This document shows, piece by piece, positions 25,501 through 33,954 of a stretch of DNA of 41,014 bases (position 1 is its first letter; each line of letters starts with the position of its first letter). Under the pieces are notes generated by a model, which was not told the origin of the DNA, made no database searches, and saw only the letters and a program-made list of their open reading frames with translations. Source of the stretch: Saprospiraceae bacterium. Its GTDB lineage: Bacteria > Bacteroidota > Bacteroidia > Chitinophagales > Saprospiraceae. The translations under genes and the position numbers were made by a program. Where the stretch lies: the NCBI GenBank assembly GCA_021738725.1, contig JAIPBE010000030.1:1-41014 (forward strand), written 5' to 3'.

Positions 25501-25981
25501 ACAGTACGACTTCAAAATGGATTACCCCGATGGTTGTTATACATTCGAATTGCTGGATACTGGAGATGACGGTCTTTCCTACTGGGCAGACCCGGGAGCG
25601 GGAACCGGTTATCTGCGCATTCTGGCACCTACGGTCAATGCTGTCCTTCGGTATTTCGAATCGGAATTCGGCCGATCCATCCGCTTCTCCTTTGTCCTGG
25701 GCATGCTGACAGACCAGGAAACGGTTACCGACGAATCGCCAAGGGTCTTCTTCGGCCCCAATCCGGCTGTTGATGCGTTGGATATCCAGACATCCGGTTT
25801 GTCCGGTCCTGCCGGATTGACTCTTGTCGATGTTACGGGCAGGATCGTCCTGGAGCGAAGTGTCCGCTTGCCGATGGCGGAGCGGATTGCACTTCCCGAC
25901 CTGCCTTCCGGTGTATACGGTTTATTTCTGCGTCAGGATGAGTGGCACTATCAGGATAAAGTCATGATCCTGCGGCCGTAA
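22544..25981 (+). CDS. Secreted peptide-N-glycosidase F-like protein with LamG insert and T9SS sorting domain
   Basis: A 1145-residue exported protein. The signal peptide ends LTLEA before QQDP. Residues 22-180 resemble the PNGase F N-terminal domain (HTLKCDKATT, C60; YDCGEWDYLTYN, C71). Residues about 276-445 read as a LamG/concanavalin-like domain (YVEFKGDSYITLPSDRFS, WNHWAFVKNATTG, MKIYRNGQLWQSG, GSVDELMLFNVEL). Residues 560-860 resemble the PNGase F C-terminal domain: TRITGHGHNSNDGNYPHCCE at about 705-724 and GGTWPGAREGWCPGD at about 759-773. Residues 1065-1145 are a type A T9SS sorting domain (FFGPNPAVDALDI ... LPSGVYGLFLRQ). The predicted role is removal of N-glycans from glycoproteins outside the cell. 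I cannot map the three acidic active-site residues of PNGase F reliably, so activity is inference. Confidence 0.75.
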   Translation: MRYFFLSLLMMIALTLEAQQDPIVIQTLTFDSITTRRGVFDFPDASQPWRKILMVHTLKCDKATTQDGYDCGEWDYLTYNKVYHNTGGMDSTALTHPYFLEGTAAPSSITLLQDPLYDRQVERYETPVLQHVGASMTSTVFPGITDQVYIPLTEGSPSARLQAIYTVQELQSAGLAAGPIRQLVWQDDHPEAEFFLTVRMALTTATQTDQVLEENWTTVLARPWTTIGEADSLLFNTDFIWDGTSNILVDLAFDRSGGQPYFALQGGDANLEQASLRTGPDGYVEFKGDSYITLPSDRFSQVKDQITICFWAKGADSQPFNSSILEATDEQGRRVLNIHFPWSNGQIYWDAGDGPNYDRINKQASESDYKNQWNHWAFVKNATTGSMKIYRNGQLWQSGTGMTRLIQTITSLTIGKGLTYDGPYQGSVDELMLFNVELPVETIRELMQYRLGPFAPYFDNLVYGSGFDRQLSAYPNVFDPQEAAIPLGPVSWKARKATDLTYADQAYTSRPTLGFVQGEYDLYAVEDTLHTLLPLPATSLVTFDIADHNPIGVDTIYGWEAQTTYLYDVTGEAIDSMGNGGGQLWTNDTLDYFSPPFEVIDEYEIGRYITPYGIGLTLGQGFSWVFDVTDYAPILQNQVDLSAGNNQELIDLKFLFYPGTPAREVQKIDRLWGGLKSHSYKNLDDDVALPPTEVTLLPTAESFKIKTRITGHGHNSNDGNYPHCCEWKNNTHTLQVDNVKVADWHVWQTHDCALNPVFPQGGTWPGAREGWCPGDLVKEHEFEITNYVSGQTATIDYSITPVPGNNLGMGGGNYVMDMQLLQYGPWAHQTDAEIYEILAPSMTQYYGRLNPICHDPRIILRNSGALNITQVNLTYGVSGGNEQTYTWTGNLSPMDQTVVTLPVPSAAFWVGDGTNVFHVAVQNVNNGLDENGENNLMTSSFDLPKSYASGIRFRLRTNNYPTENSVKVWDAEGNVLLNQGGFAANSQYDFKMDYPDGCYTFELLDTGDDGLSYWADPGAGTGYLRILAPTVNAVLRYFESEFGRSIRFSFVLGMLTDQETVTDESPRVFFGPNPAVDALDIQTSGLSGPAGLTLVDVTGRIVLERSVRLPMAERIALPDLPSGVYGLFLRQDEWHYQDKVMILRP

Positions 25982-26096
25982 CGATTCAAAAGGAAAAGGG
26001 GGGTCAAGTTTCCTGGCCCGGACGTGAGAGCAACCTTAGCGGTGATGGTTGTTTCTGTCATGGGTGATTCAACTTTCAGGATGCAACCCGTCCTCT

Positions 26097-29000
26097 CTAT
26101 TCGGGTACGATCAACTGAATCACCTGCGACCTGGCGTAGGGATCGGACAAGCAGATCAGATATACTCCCGGTACAAAAGCTGACAGGTTCAACTGAGTTC
26201 GAATCTCACCGGGTTCATGAACGGGTATTGTCACTGTGTGCAGAACCGTACCACGAACATCCATCAACGTGATATTCCGATCACCCGGCGTGTAGGCAAT
26301 GAATTTCAATATCGTCATTCCTATGGCGGGGTTTGGAATAGCGCCGTTAACCACATCCAGTAAACCGACATCGACTGTGACGATCGGCGAGAATGAAACG
26401 GTTCCATCCATGTCCATTTGTTTCATCCGGTAATATTGCCAACTCTTCCCGGGATTCCTGTCAATGAATTGATAATCGAAAGGCTGGATGAAGGTGTTCT
26501 TTCCCGGAACAAAACCAATGTTCATCCACGAGGAGACATCCGATGACCGTTGGATTTCCCAGCCTTCATTTCCGGATTCACTATAGGTTCGCCAGCGCAA
26601 CAGGACCTCGCCTTCTGGCAGGAGAGTGGCCTTGAAATCGGCCAACTCCACAGGAAGAGGGGACCCGGAAGCCAGGACTTCCACATGATCCGAATGATAT
26701 AGGATTTCCCAGGTTATGCCGGGGATGACCGGAAACTGGACGGTGGAAAAGGTGCCGTTTACTGTTCCGGAGGTCGATTCCAGAATGATAAAACTGTTGG
26801 GACCGGAGGGGATAAAGCCATTGTAGAGGGTAATCATGGCAGTTCCATCGAGATAGATATCCCCACTTACCGATATCTGGTCATATCCGGTGCCCGGCAC
26901 TATGCCTCCAAGTTCGAATTCAATGATTCCCTGGTTGGTGAATGAGCCTTGAATGGACAGGATGCCCGGGGAATCTCCGGGTCGGATCGTCCCATCATTG
27001 ACCAGGGCTCCTGTGAATACACCCTGACCGGAAAGGGTACCATTGCATGAAAACTGTCCACCAGAGTAATCAAGGGTAACCCCGGATTCAATGGACAACG
27101 TTGCACCGCTTTCGACGATCAGAGAGGCTGTCGAGGTAAAATCGTCTTCCAGGGTGCATGTTCCTGCACCCGCAGGGATCAGGACATCATTTCCGGATGC
27201 GGGAACAGAACCGCTCTTCCAGTTTTCATTGGATTGGAAGCTGGTCCCGGTTGCACCCGTAAATGTGAAATCGCCTGGGGCATATAGGTATGCCTGGAAA
27301 TTGTTCACAGCACCTACGCTGGAAACCTGGGCAAAATAGGTGTTCCCGGCAAATAGATCAAAGGGAGATGGGTCCTGCAAAGGGATGGCACAATAGACTT
27401 CATCAAGTGTAGCACACGTGCCACTGTAGATTGTCAGCGGCAACAATCCGGCTCCGAATTCGAAAAAATACCCGACTTCTCCATTCGCGGGTGCTACGAA
27501 CGAATACCACAGGTCCGGTATATTCAGAGACGGGACTGGTGCACAGGATGGCAACATGGACGTACGGGCATATAAGGAAGAGATCACCAGTGGATTCCCA
27601 AGAGAAGCAGAAAGTGCTCCGGTGCAATTGTCGTTACCCGGGGCTGGATCCGGAATTTCCAAGCAAAAATCAAAGTCGGATCCGTCTGACCCGGAAGTCA
27701 GGATCTGGAGATAATATGTCTGGCCCTCTGCCAGTCCACCCACAGTACCACTTCCGCGGATGCATCCATTGGCAACTTCACTCAAGGAGCCCGGGCAGGT
27801 ACCTGAAAACACCACCGCAAACGGCTGGCCTGTTCCCGAGTGAAAAGTTACATCCCCCCCGGCCGGGCCGGCAAACGAATACCAGACGTCCACATATTGT
27901 TCATTCGGATCAAAGATACAGCTGAAAGGCCTGGAGAGTGTGGCGTTTTCAGTAGTGCCTGTTACTTGGGAACAATTTCCATTTGCACTGATCGTGGTTT
28001 CAATCGCCCCTGAGCAGGTATTGTTGGTGGGTGGATCGGGTGCCTCTTCAAGACAGAAATCAAAATCCACGTTGTTTGACGGATTGTCAACGTACACCGA
28101 AATTAAAAGGTATATGGTTTCGTCCGGTGGCACCTGGACAGTTCCGGTACCTGTGACACACGCTTCCTGGTTCAGGGAATTGCACATTGATCCTGAAAAG
28201 AATGTGGCCAACGGGTTTCCACTACCCTGGAGGAATCGAACCAGACCGGAGGCTGGTGAGGTGAACCGATACCACAGATTCCGGTAATTGCACTGATATT
28301 GATTGGCACAGCTGATGTCTGTTGTATGAACAGCTCCGTCTGTATTAGTACTCACATTACCAGACGGACATTCGCCAAGTCCATTCACTGAAATGTCGAT
28401 TGCTTCAGGGCAAAAATTATTGGGCGGCCCATCCGGGTTCTCATAGTAGATCCAGATTGCAGATTCCTCTGCATCGGTGATCAATTGCACATAATACACG
28501 TCATTGGGCGTAAGCCCTGTGGCCAAAATCTGTTCACAGGAATTGCTCTGGTAGTTTGTGGCCCGACAAGCCACTTCTGTAAGGGAGCCGCAGGAGCCGG
28601 AATACAGGACCAGGGACTGGACGAATTCCGGGTTGATTTGGCCGATAAGTACATTCCCGGAAGAAGGCGCTGTCAGTGAATACCAAATGTCATAACTTCC
28701 GTTGCCATAACAGGATGGAGCGGGGTCAACTTCATTGACTGCATTGGTAGTATAGGCGGATTGACTATAACCGGCCATCAATGTGATGGCTTGTTCACAA
28801 TGATCATTCGGTGGTGGTGGCGGGCTGTAGGTAGCTGTAAGGTCACCTGTTGCCGGGTCATTATAGGTGATAGGCCAGGTGTTGGGACTTACATTACTAA
28901 AACTGTTGACAACGGTTGCGGAATGCAGAAAGTGCACTGCATCACCTACATTTACAGAAAAGTTGTTTATAAACAGATTGAGATGTCCACTCAGTTGAGC

Positions 29001-29645
29001 CGTCCCGGATATCATCAGGGTGGAATGCGTGGTTAACCCCTGAATCATGATATTGAGATACCCGCCGGAACCGTTGCTATCGTCCTGGATAAAATCTCCG
29101 TTTATGGTCAATGTACCAACCTGGTTGGAAAGAGGATTTCCGGGTTCCACATTTCCACCACCACTTGTCACCACGTTTCCGTTGACCGTCCCCATTCCCA
29201 TCAACCGCCCGTTTGGCAGGTTCACGGTAGCTGCCGTGAGGCTGGCACCTGAGGCAATGTAGAGGTGACTGTAATCTCCGTTATCCAAAGTCACACTCGC
29301 CGCAACAGCATCCCCGGCATTGATAAGTACAGTGTGGCCATTGTTGATCACGACCTCATCATCACTTGTCGGAACCTGATTCTGATCCCAGTTGCCGGCT
29401 ACGAACCAGTTGCTGTCAACCAATCCGGTCCAGGTGTTGGTGACCATGTCTCTACACCGGGCAGTGCTCGATATATTCAGGTGTCTTTCAGGAATGGGTT
29501 CACCATTCATTCCACAGGGAAACCAGACATGCCAGGTAAAAATCAGGATCAGGGCACGCAGGATGTTTGCCTTCCTGAAGTCTGGTTGTTTGCCGATAGT
29601 AAGTCTACTGTGCGGAACGGCCGCATAGTTCTTCGCTGGATCCAT
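26097..29645 (-). CDS. Large T9SS-secreted multidomain protein with four approximately 125-residue repeats
   Basis: An 1182-residue exported protein. After an unusually long 28-residue polar N-terminus comes a hydrophobic signal core (ILRALILIFTWHVWF). Residues 70-275 form a beta-helix-like domain opening TWTGLVDSNWFVAGNWDQNQ; a similar opening, FTFTGATGTSFQSNENW, starts a second such domain at about 793-960. Between them lie four modules at 280-405, 407-532, 539-663 and 670-790, each starting PPNDHCEQAI-like, with the core DIWYSLTAPSSGNV and the closing YSGSCGSLTEVAC, suggesting disulfide-stabilised beta-sandwiches of the adhesin or pre-peptidase type. Residues 1095-1182 are a T9SS type A sorting domain (GAIPNPAIGMTILKF). 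There is no catalytic motif that I recognise; a surface adhesin or glycan-binding role is a guess. Confidence 0.78.
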   Translation of the reverse strand: MDPAKNYAAVPHSRLTIGKQPDFRKANILRALILIFTWHVWFPCGMNGEPIPERHLNISSTARCRDMVTNTWTGLVDSNWFVAGNWDQNQVPTSDDEVVINNGHTVLINAGDAVAASVTLDNGDYSHLYIASGASLTAATVNLPNGRLMGMGTVNGNVVTSGGGNVEPGNPLSNQVGTLTINGDFIQDDSNGSGGYLNIMIQGLTTHSTLMISGTAQLSGHLNLFINNFSVNVGDAVHFLHSATVVNSFSNVSPNTWPITYNDPATGDLTATYSPPPPPNDHCEQAITLMAGYSQSAYTTNAVNEVDPAPSCYGNGSYDIWYSLTAPSSGNVLIGQINPEFVQSLVLYSGSCGSLTEVACRATNYQSNSCEQILATGLTPNDVYYVQLITDAEESAIWIYYENPDGPPNNFCPEAIDISVNGLGECPSGNVSTNTDGAVHTTDISCANQYQCNYRNLWYRFTSPASGLVRFLQGSGNPLATFFSGSMCNSLNQEACVTGTGTVQVPPDETIYLLISVYVDNPSNNVDFDFCLEEAPDPPTNNTCSGAIETTISANGNCSQVTGTTENATLSRPFSCIFDPNEQYVDVWYSFAGPAGGDVTFHSGTGQPFAVVFSGTCPGSLSEVANGCIRGSGTVGGLAEGQTYYLQILTSGSDGSDFDFCLEIPDPAPGNDNCTGALSASLGNPLVISSLYARTSMLPSCAPVPSLNIPDLWYSFVAPANGEVGYFFEFGAGLLPLTIYSGTCATLDEVYCAIPLQDPSPFDLFAGNTYFAQVSSVGAVNNFQAYLYAPGDFTFTGATGTSFQSNENWKSGSVPASGNDVLIPAGAGTCTLEDDFTSTASLIVESGATLSIESGVTLDYSGGQFSCNGTLSGQGVFTGALVNDGTIRPGDSPGILSIQGSFTNQGIIEFELGGIVPGTGYDQISVSGDIYLDGTAMITLYNGFIPSGPNSFIILESTSGTVNGTFSTVQFPVIPGITWEILYHSDHVEVLASGSPLPVELADFKATLLPEGEVLLRWRTYSESGNEGWEIQRSSDVSSWMNIGFVPGKNTFIQPFDYQFIDRNPGKSWQYYRMKQMDMDGTVSFSPIVTVDVGLLDVVNGAIPNPAIGMTILKFIAYTPGDRNITLMDVRGTVLHTVTIPVHEPGEIRTQLNLSAFVPGVYLICLSDPYARSQVIQLIVPE

Positions 29646-30031
29646 GGTCGAAGTCGTTTAACCTTACATACGGAAAACTTTTCCATCGCCTGAGAAACAG
29701 CTGGAGAAGGTATTTCGAAAAATCGTTCTTATTCTCCCGCTATAATTATGCCAATTATTCATTATTATGATGAATACATGAAGTTGCATTCATTCGTCTG
29801 CTACATGGCCATTAGATATTATGTTTTGTTAACAGATGAAGTCTCCGTGACTACCCAATTGAATAAGTCAGGGATGGCTATAGGCATGTGATCCTTCACA
29901 AACCAATTCCCTGAGCGTGGCATCGCATGAACATTATCGTGTATTCGGGATCTGCTCTGCCTGTACTCTCTCTGTCAGAGGACCAGCAGCAATTTGGAAT
30001 CATGAGAGGAAGATCCAGCAGCCCTGATACA
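29646..30031. other. AT-rich intergenic region, no gene recognised
   Basis: About 390 bases upstream of the T9SS gene. It contains AT-rich text such as ATGCCAATTATTCATTATTA around 29750 and several short frames without protein character. No exact TAnnTTTG box for the T9SS gene was found. The promoter of that gene presumably lies here. Confidence 0.5.
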
Positions 30032-30079
30032 GGAAAAGGGCCGCAACCATACCCCCCAGTTTGGTGCGACCCTTTTTCC
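30032..30079 (-). terminator. Long imperfect hairpin, probable terminator of the small hypothetical gene
   Basis: GGAAAAGGG with CCGCA pairs across a loop of about 20 bases with TGCG and CCCTTTTTCC, with a bulge in the middle. On the minus strand the structure follows the stop codon of the hypothetical gene by 14 bases and ends in CCCTTTTCC. The T-run is only four bases, so efficiency is uncertain. Confidence 0.5.
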
Positions 30080-30092
30080 ATCTTGACATTAT

Positions 30093-30401
30093 TCATCGAC
30101 GGATCAACAGATCCATTTCATCATGTTTAGCTTCGTGCAGTCTGGACCACGCTTTTTTATACTGCTCATAGTGGCCGAAGTCTGCAAAGACCAGAGTCTC
30201 CCCACCTGAGAGATGCAAGAGGATCCGATAACGGACCTGTCCTTGTTGCTGTGCAAAATCTGTGATAAAATTCACGATCTCGCTACCATTGATTTTTCTT
30301 GCCTGACTCATGGGTTGGTTGAGGTGTCCCTCATAAGTGGATAGGCAAGAATGGTTCCAACTTTTGGAAGAACCAACATTTTTTTTCTGTGATTGTGACA
30401 T
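30093..30401 (-). CDS. Small hypothetical protein
   Basis: I do not recognise this gene. From the ATG at 30401 the product has 102 residues; an internal ATG at 30311 would give 72 residues starting MSQARKINGSEIVNFITD. The 72-residue part looks protein-like: a helix-prone start, YRILLHLSGGETLVFADFGH as likely beta strands, then the charged helix YEQYKKAWSRLHEAKHDEMD. The first 30 residues of the longer form are polar and less convincing, so the shorter start may be real. It is divergent from htpG and followed by a hairpin, which supports a genuine transcription unit. No signal peptide or membrane segment. Confidence 0.55.
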   Translation of the reverse strand: MSQSQKKNVGSSKSWNHSCLSTYEGHLNQPMSQARKINGSEIVNFITDFAQQQGQVRYRILLHLSGGETLVFADFGHYEQYKKAWSRLHEAKHDEMDLLIRR

Positions 30402-30504
30402 AATCGTCAGGTTTGACTGACGTCTTTGGCCGGTATAATTGTCAAATTGGCATGGAATACGGCATGGCACTCGCTTTGTGCTTATCGGTGAAAAAGCCAG
30501 AACC

Positions 30505-32367
30505 ATGCAAAAAGGACAGATCTCGGTACAGACCGAAAACATCTTTCCCATCATTAAAAAGTTTCTCTATTCCGACCATGAGATCTTTCTTCGGGAATTA
30601 GTCTCCAACGCGGTCGATGCCACCACAAAGCTCAAGGCACTTGCCTCTCGGGGAGAAGTGAAGGGAGACATTGGCGATCTGACGATCGATATCCTGCTGG
30701 ATAAAAAGAAGAAGACCTTGACCATCCGTGACAAGGGGATCGGGATGACCTCTGAAGAGGTCCTGAAGTACCTCAATCAGGTAGCCTTTTCCAGTGCCAC
30801 AGAATTTTTGGAGAAATACCAGGATGAGAAGATCATCGGTCATTTTGGCCTGGGCTTCTACTCGTCATTCATGGTGGCCGATAAGGTAGAGGTGCACACC
30901 CGTTCCTGGAAAGAAGATGCCGGCACCCGCTGGATCTGTGATGGCAATCCGGAATATGAGATCGGTTCCGACGACAAAGCAGAACGTGGAACAGATATTA
31001 TCCTGCACATCGGCAAGGAAAACAAGGAATTTCTCGAAGAAGCGCGTATCGAAGCACTCCTGCAGAAGTACTGTCGATTCCTGCCGATCACCATTCGGTA
31101 CGGGAAGAAAAAGGAGACGGAATGGGTTGGAGAAGGAAAGGACCGGAAATCCGTAGAAAAGGAAGTCGACAACATCATCAATGATACGGCACCCTTATGG
31201 AAGGAGCAGCCCACTGATTTGAAGGATGAGGACTACCTCGCCTTTTACCAGAAATTGCACCCGTACAACCCGGATCCGCTGTTCTGGATCCATTTGAATA
31301 TTGACTATCCGTTTAACCTGACGGGAATTCTGTATTTCCCCCGGTTGAAAAATGCTATCGACAATCAGAAGAACAAGATCCACCTGTACAGCAACCAGGT
31401 GTATGTGACAGATGAGGTTCGGGAGATCGTTCCGGAATTCCTCACCCTTCTGCACGGCGTCATAGACTCTCCGGATATCCCGTTGAATGTGTCCCGGAGT
31501 TATTTACAGAGTGATGCCAACGTCCGGAAAATCAATGGATATATCACCAAGAAGGTGGCTGAAAAACTCGGTAAGCTGTTCAAAAAGGATCGGGAAGCCT
31601 ATACAGCCAAGTGGTCGGATATCGGTGTCTTTGTCAAATATGGGATGCTCTCCGAAGAGAAGTTTTACGATGCCGGTCTGAAGTTTGCCCTGCTGAAGAA
31701 CCTGGATGGAGAGCATTTCACCATTGAGGAGTACCGGGACAAGGTCAAGGACCTGCAGACCGACAAGGACAAGCGTATCGTGATGCTTTACACCACCCAA
31801 CCCAAGGAGCATTTTGCCTATATCGAAGGCGCCAAGGCCAAAGGGTATGACGTCCTTGAATGTGACCAGATGATCGACAATCACTTTATCCAGCATCTGG
31901 AACAAAAAATGCCCGAACTTTCCTTCAAACGTGTGGATGCGGATACCGTCGATCAGCTGATCCAAAAAGACGAGCAACAAGAATCAGTGCTGTCTGAAGC
32001 GGAGCAGGAAAAGATCAAGGAGATCTTCACTGCTGTTCTGGGAGAAAAGAGTTCAGCGACGATCCAAATGAAGGCATTGTCTCCGGAGGATCAACCCGTT
32101 TGGATCACCAAGCCTGAATTCATGCGTCGGATGATGGAAATGCAATCCTTGCAAGGGATGGGAGGTATGGACTTTCCCGAGACATGGCAGCTGGTGGTGA
32201 ATACGAACCATCCCTTGATTGCCAAAAAACTGGCAAGCTTTGAAGTCGGAGAGGAGGGAACAGATTTTGCGACCTATCTCTACGACCTCGCACGACTTAA
32301 TCAACATATGCTGAAGGGAGAGGATTTGTCCAGATTTGTGAAAAAATCACTGGAGATGGTGGGATAA
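30505..32367 (+). CDS. htpG: Molecular chaperone HtpG (bacterial Hsp90)
   Basis: ATP-dependent cytosolic chaperone of 620 residues. The ATG at 30505 (MQKGQISVQTENIFPIIKKF) matches the family start; an earlier in-frame start adds 22 unrelated residues. GHKL ATPase motifs are all present: E31 and N35 in ELVSNAVDA, DKGIGM at 76-81 and GHFGLGFYSSFMVAD from 112. The middle-domain catalytic loop includes NVSRSYLQSD. The C-terminal dimerisation part ends KSLEMVG. Upstream, TTGACT (30413-30418) and TATAAT (30434-30439) are 15 bases apart, more like a sigma-70-type promoter than the usual Bacteroidota boxes here, though TATAATTG is also one base off TAnnTTTG. Confidence 0.97.
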   Translation: MQKGQISVQTENIFPIIKKFLYSDHEIFLRELVSNAVDATTKLKALASRGEVKGDIGDLTIDILLDKKKKTLTIRDKGIGMTSEEVLKYLNQVAFSSATEFLEKYQDEKIIGHFGLGFYSSFMVADKVEVHTRSWKEDAGTRWICDGNPEYEIGSDDKAERGTDIILHIGKENKEFLEEARIEALLQKYCRFLPITIRYGKKKETEWVGEGKDRKSVEKEVDNIINDTAPLWKEQPTDLKDEDYLAFYQKLHPYNPDPLFWIHLNIDYPFNLTGILYFPRLKNAIDNQKNKIHLYSNQVYVTDEVREIVPEFLTLLHGVIDSPDIPLNVSRSYLQSDANVRKINGYITKKVAEKLGKLFKKDREAYTAKWSDIGVFVKYGMLSEEKFYDAGLKFALLKNLDGEHFTIEEYRDKVKDLQTDKDKRIVMLYTTQPKEHFAYIEGAKAKGYDVLECDQMIDNHFIQHLEQKMPELSFKRVDADTVDQLIQKDEQQESVLSEAEQEKIKEIFTAVLGEKSSATIQMKALSPEDQPVWITKPEFMRRMMEMQSLQGMGGMDFPETWQLVVNTNHPLIAKKLASFEVGEEGTDFATYLYDLARLNQHMLKGEDLSRFVKKSLEMVG

Positions 32368-32398
32368 TCCTCATTTATAAGGAAATATCGAATTTTCA

Positions 32399-32440
32399 GA
32401 GCCCGTGCCATTGCGACTATGGTGCGGGTTCTCTTATTTT
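32399..32440 (+). terminator. Probable terminator after htpG
   Basis: GAGCCCGTGCC (32399-32409) pairs with GGTGCGGGTTC (32421-32431) over all eleven positions, three of them G-T, with an 11-base loop and TCTTATTTT following. It separates htpG from the phosphoglycosyl transferase gene. Confidence 0.65.
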
Positions 32441-32458
32441 GTGGTCTACCCCAGGCCA

Positions 32459-33580
32459 ATGTCCGACCCCATTCTTGCATTTATCACGGCGTTTACGCTG
32501 GTTTATTTCGCCATACCCTCCATTATCAATGTTGCCCGCAAGAAACATTTGATGGATGAGCCACATGATCGGGGGGCACATGCGGTCAGTGTTCCCACTC
32601 TTGGGGGAGTGGCAATTTTTGCCGGTGTCTTGTTTTCTGTGGTCATGTGGACGCCATTTCAGGTCTTTACAGACCTGCAGTATATTCTCTGTGCATTTAT
32701 TATTCTGTTCCTCATCGGAGTAAAGGATGATCTGGATCCGATCAGAGCCTGGAAAAAGCTCATTGGTCAGATCATCGCCGCTTCCATCCTGATCTTCAAG
32801 GCCAACATCATGTTTACAGGACTTCATGGCGTCTTCGGAGTGGAAGCCTTGCCCTATTGGATTTGTGTGTTATTTACCATGTTCACCATTCTGGTCATCA
32901 TCAATGCCTTCAATCTGATCGATGGTATCAACGGTCTTTCAGGGAGCACTACAGTGCTGATCTGTGCGACACTTGGCGCCTGGTTTTATATGGTCGATCG
33001 TATGGAGCTGACCATTCTTGCACTCAGCCTGGCAGGAGCGACCATCGGCTTTCTGAAATACAATTTTACGCCTGCTCGTATTTTTATGGGCGATACCGGA
33101 TCGCTGCTTCTGGGGGCCTCCTGTTCGGTCTTGATCATTCAATTCGTTGAGCTGCAGGACAGTATGTCGGACAGCCGATTTATCCTGCATTCGGCCCCGG
33201 CTGTAGCCATTGGCATACTGATCCTTCCTCTGTTTGATACGCTAAGAGTGTTTATTCTCCGGATCAGCAAAGGTCGATCGCCATTTCAACCGGACCGTAA
33301 TCATATTCATCACCTGATCATTGATATTGGTTTCAGTCATATGCAAGCAACAGGGATCCTCGTTGTGACAAATGTTTTGTTTATCCTGATGGTCTTGACC
33401 CTCGATTCCATCGGGTCCATTCCCCTGATTTTACTCAGTATAGGACTGGCGATGATCTTGACGAATTCCCTACACCAGTTCAGACAGCGGAAGCGCAAAG
33501 AAATTGATGCACAATTGAAGAAAGAGGACGCCGTACGCCTATACCAGGAATCCCCAAAGGAAGCCCATGAGTTTCACTAA
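32459..33580 (+). CDS. WecA/TagO-type undecaprenyl-phosphate GlcNAc-1-phosphate transferase
   Basis: Polytopic inner-membrane enzyme that starts polysaccharide assembly by transferring a sugar-1-phosphate from a UDP-sugar to undecaprenyl phosphate. The start is the ATG at 32459 (MSDPILAFITAF), 373 residues, about ten membrane segments. Family residues: KDDLDPI with the Asp pair at 90-91, NAFNLIDGINGLSG (150-162), FMGDTGS (209-215) and the HIHH loop (282-285), which favours the WecA/TagO/WbpL branch over MraY. The sugar specificity is inferred. A charged cytoplasmic tail of about 35 residues closes the protein. The gene overlaps crcB by 14 bases. Confidence 0.9.
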   Translation: MSDPILAFITAFTLVYFAIPSIINVARKKHLMDEPHDRGAHAVSVPTLGGVAIFAGVLFSVVMWTPFQVFTDLQYILCAFIILFLIGVKDDLDPIRAWKKLIGQIIAASILIFKANIMFTGLHGVFGVEALPYWICVLFTMFTILVIINAFNLIDGINGLSGSTTVLICATLGAWFYMVDRMELTILALSLAGATIGFLKYNFTPARIFMGDTGSLLLGASCSVLIIQFVELQDSMSDSRFILHSAPAVAIGILILPLFDTLRVFILRISKGRSPFQPDRNHIHHLIIDIGFSHMQATGILVVTNVLFILMVLTLDSIGSIPLILLSIGLAMILTNSLHQFRQRKRKEIDAQLKKEDAVRLYQESPKEAHEFH

Positions 33581-33935
33581 TTTACTTTGGGTGTTTCTCG
33601 GAGGAGGAGCCGGATCGATGCTGCGTTATGGGATGGGATGGTGGATCCCGGAGTCCGCAGGTTTTCCATGGGCGACATTTTGGGCGAACCTCCTCAGTTG
33701 TGCCTTGATCGGGTTGTTACTGGCGGTGGCACCCATCCTGAACGAAACGACCCGGCTTCTGCTGATCACCGGTTTTTGCGGGGGGCTGTCCACATTTTCC
33801 ACCTTCAGCCTCGAGACCATGCAACTCCTCCAGCGTGGCGAATGGCTGATCGCCCTGGCGTATGTGCTGGCCAGTGTATTGGTAGGCCTGGCCGTCGTCT
33901 ATCTGGCCTGGTCAACCCTCCAGCGATCCTCCTAG
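33567..33935 (+). CDS. crcB: Fluoride channel CrcB/Fluc
   Basis: A 122-residue, four-helix inner-membrane fluoride exporter that works as an antiparallel dimer. Signatures: GGGAGSMLRYG in helix 1, ATFWANLLSC with the conserved pore Asn in helix 2, and GFCGGLSTFSTFSLE in helix 3, the Na+ site and phenylalanine box. Its ATG lies inside the end of the phosphoglycosyl transferase gene, so translation is likely coupled and no fluoride riboswitch can precede it directly. Convergent with the reductase gene, 19 bases between stops. Confidence 0.93.
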   Translation: MSFTNLLWVFLGGGAGSMLRYGMGWWIPESAGFPWATFWANLLSCALIGLLLAVAPILNETTRLLLITGFCGGLSTFSTFSLETMQLLQRGEWLIALAYVLASVLVGLAVVYLAWSTLQRSS

Positions 33936-33954
33936 AAAAGAATCCCGTTGGGGT

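Noticed and set aside
33400-33566. Fluoride riboswitch before crcB
   Set aside because: crcB starts inside the preceding coding sequence, so there is no untranslated room for the aptamer.
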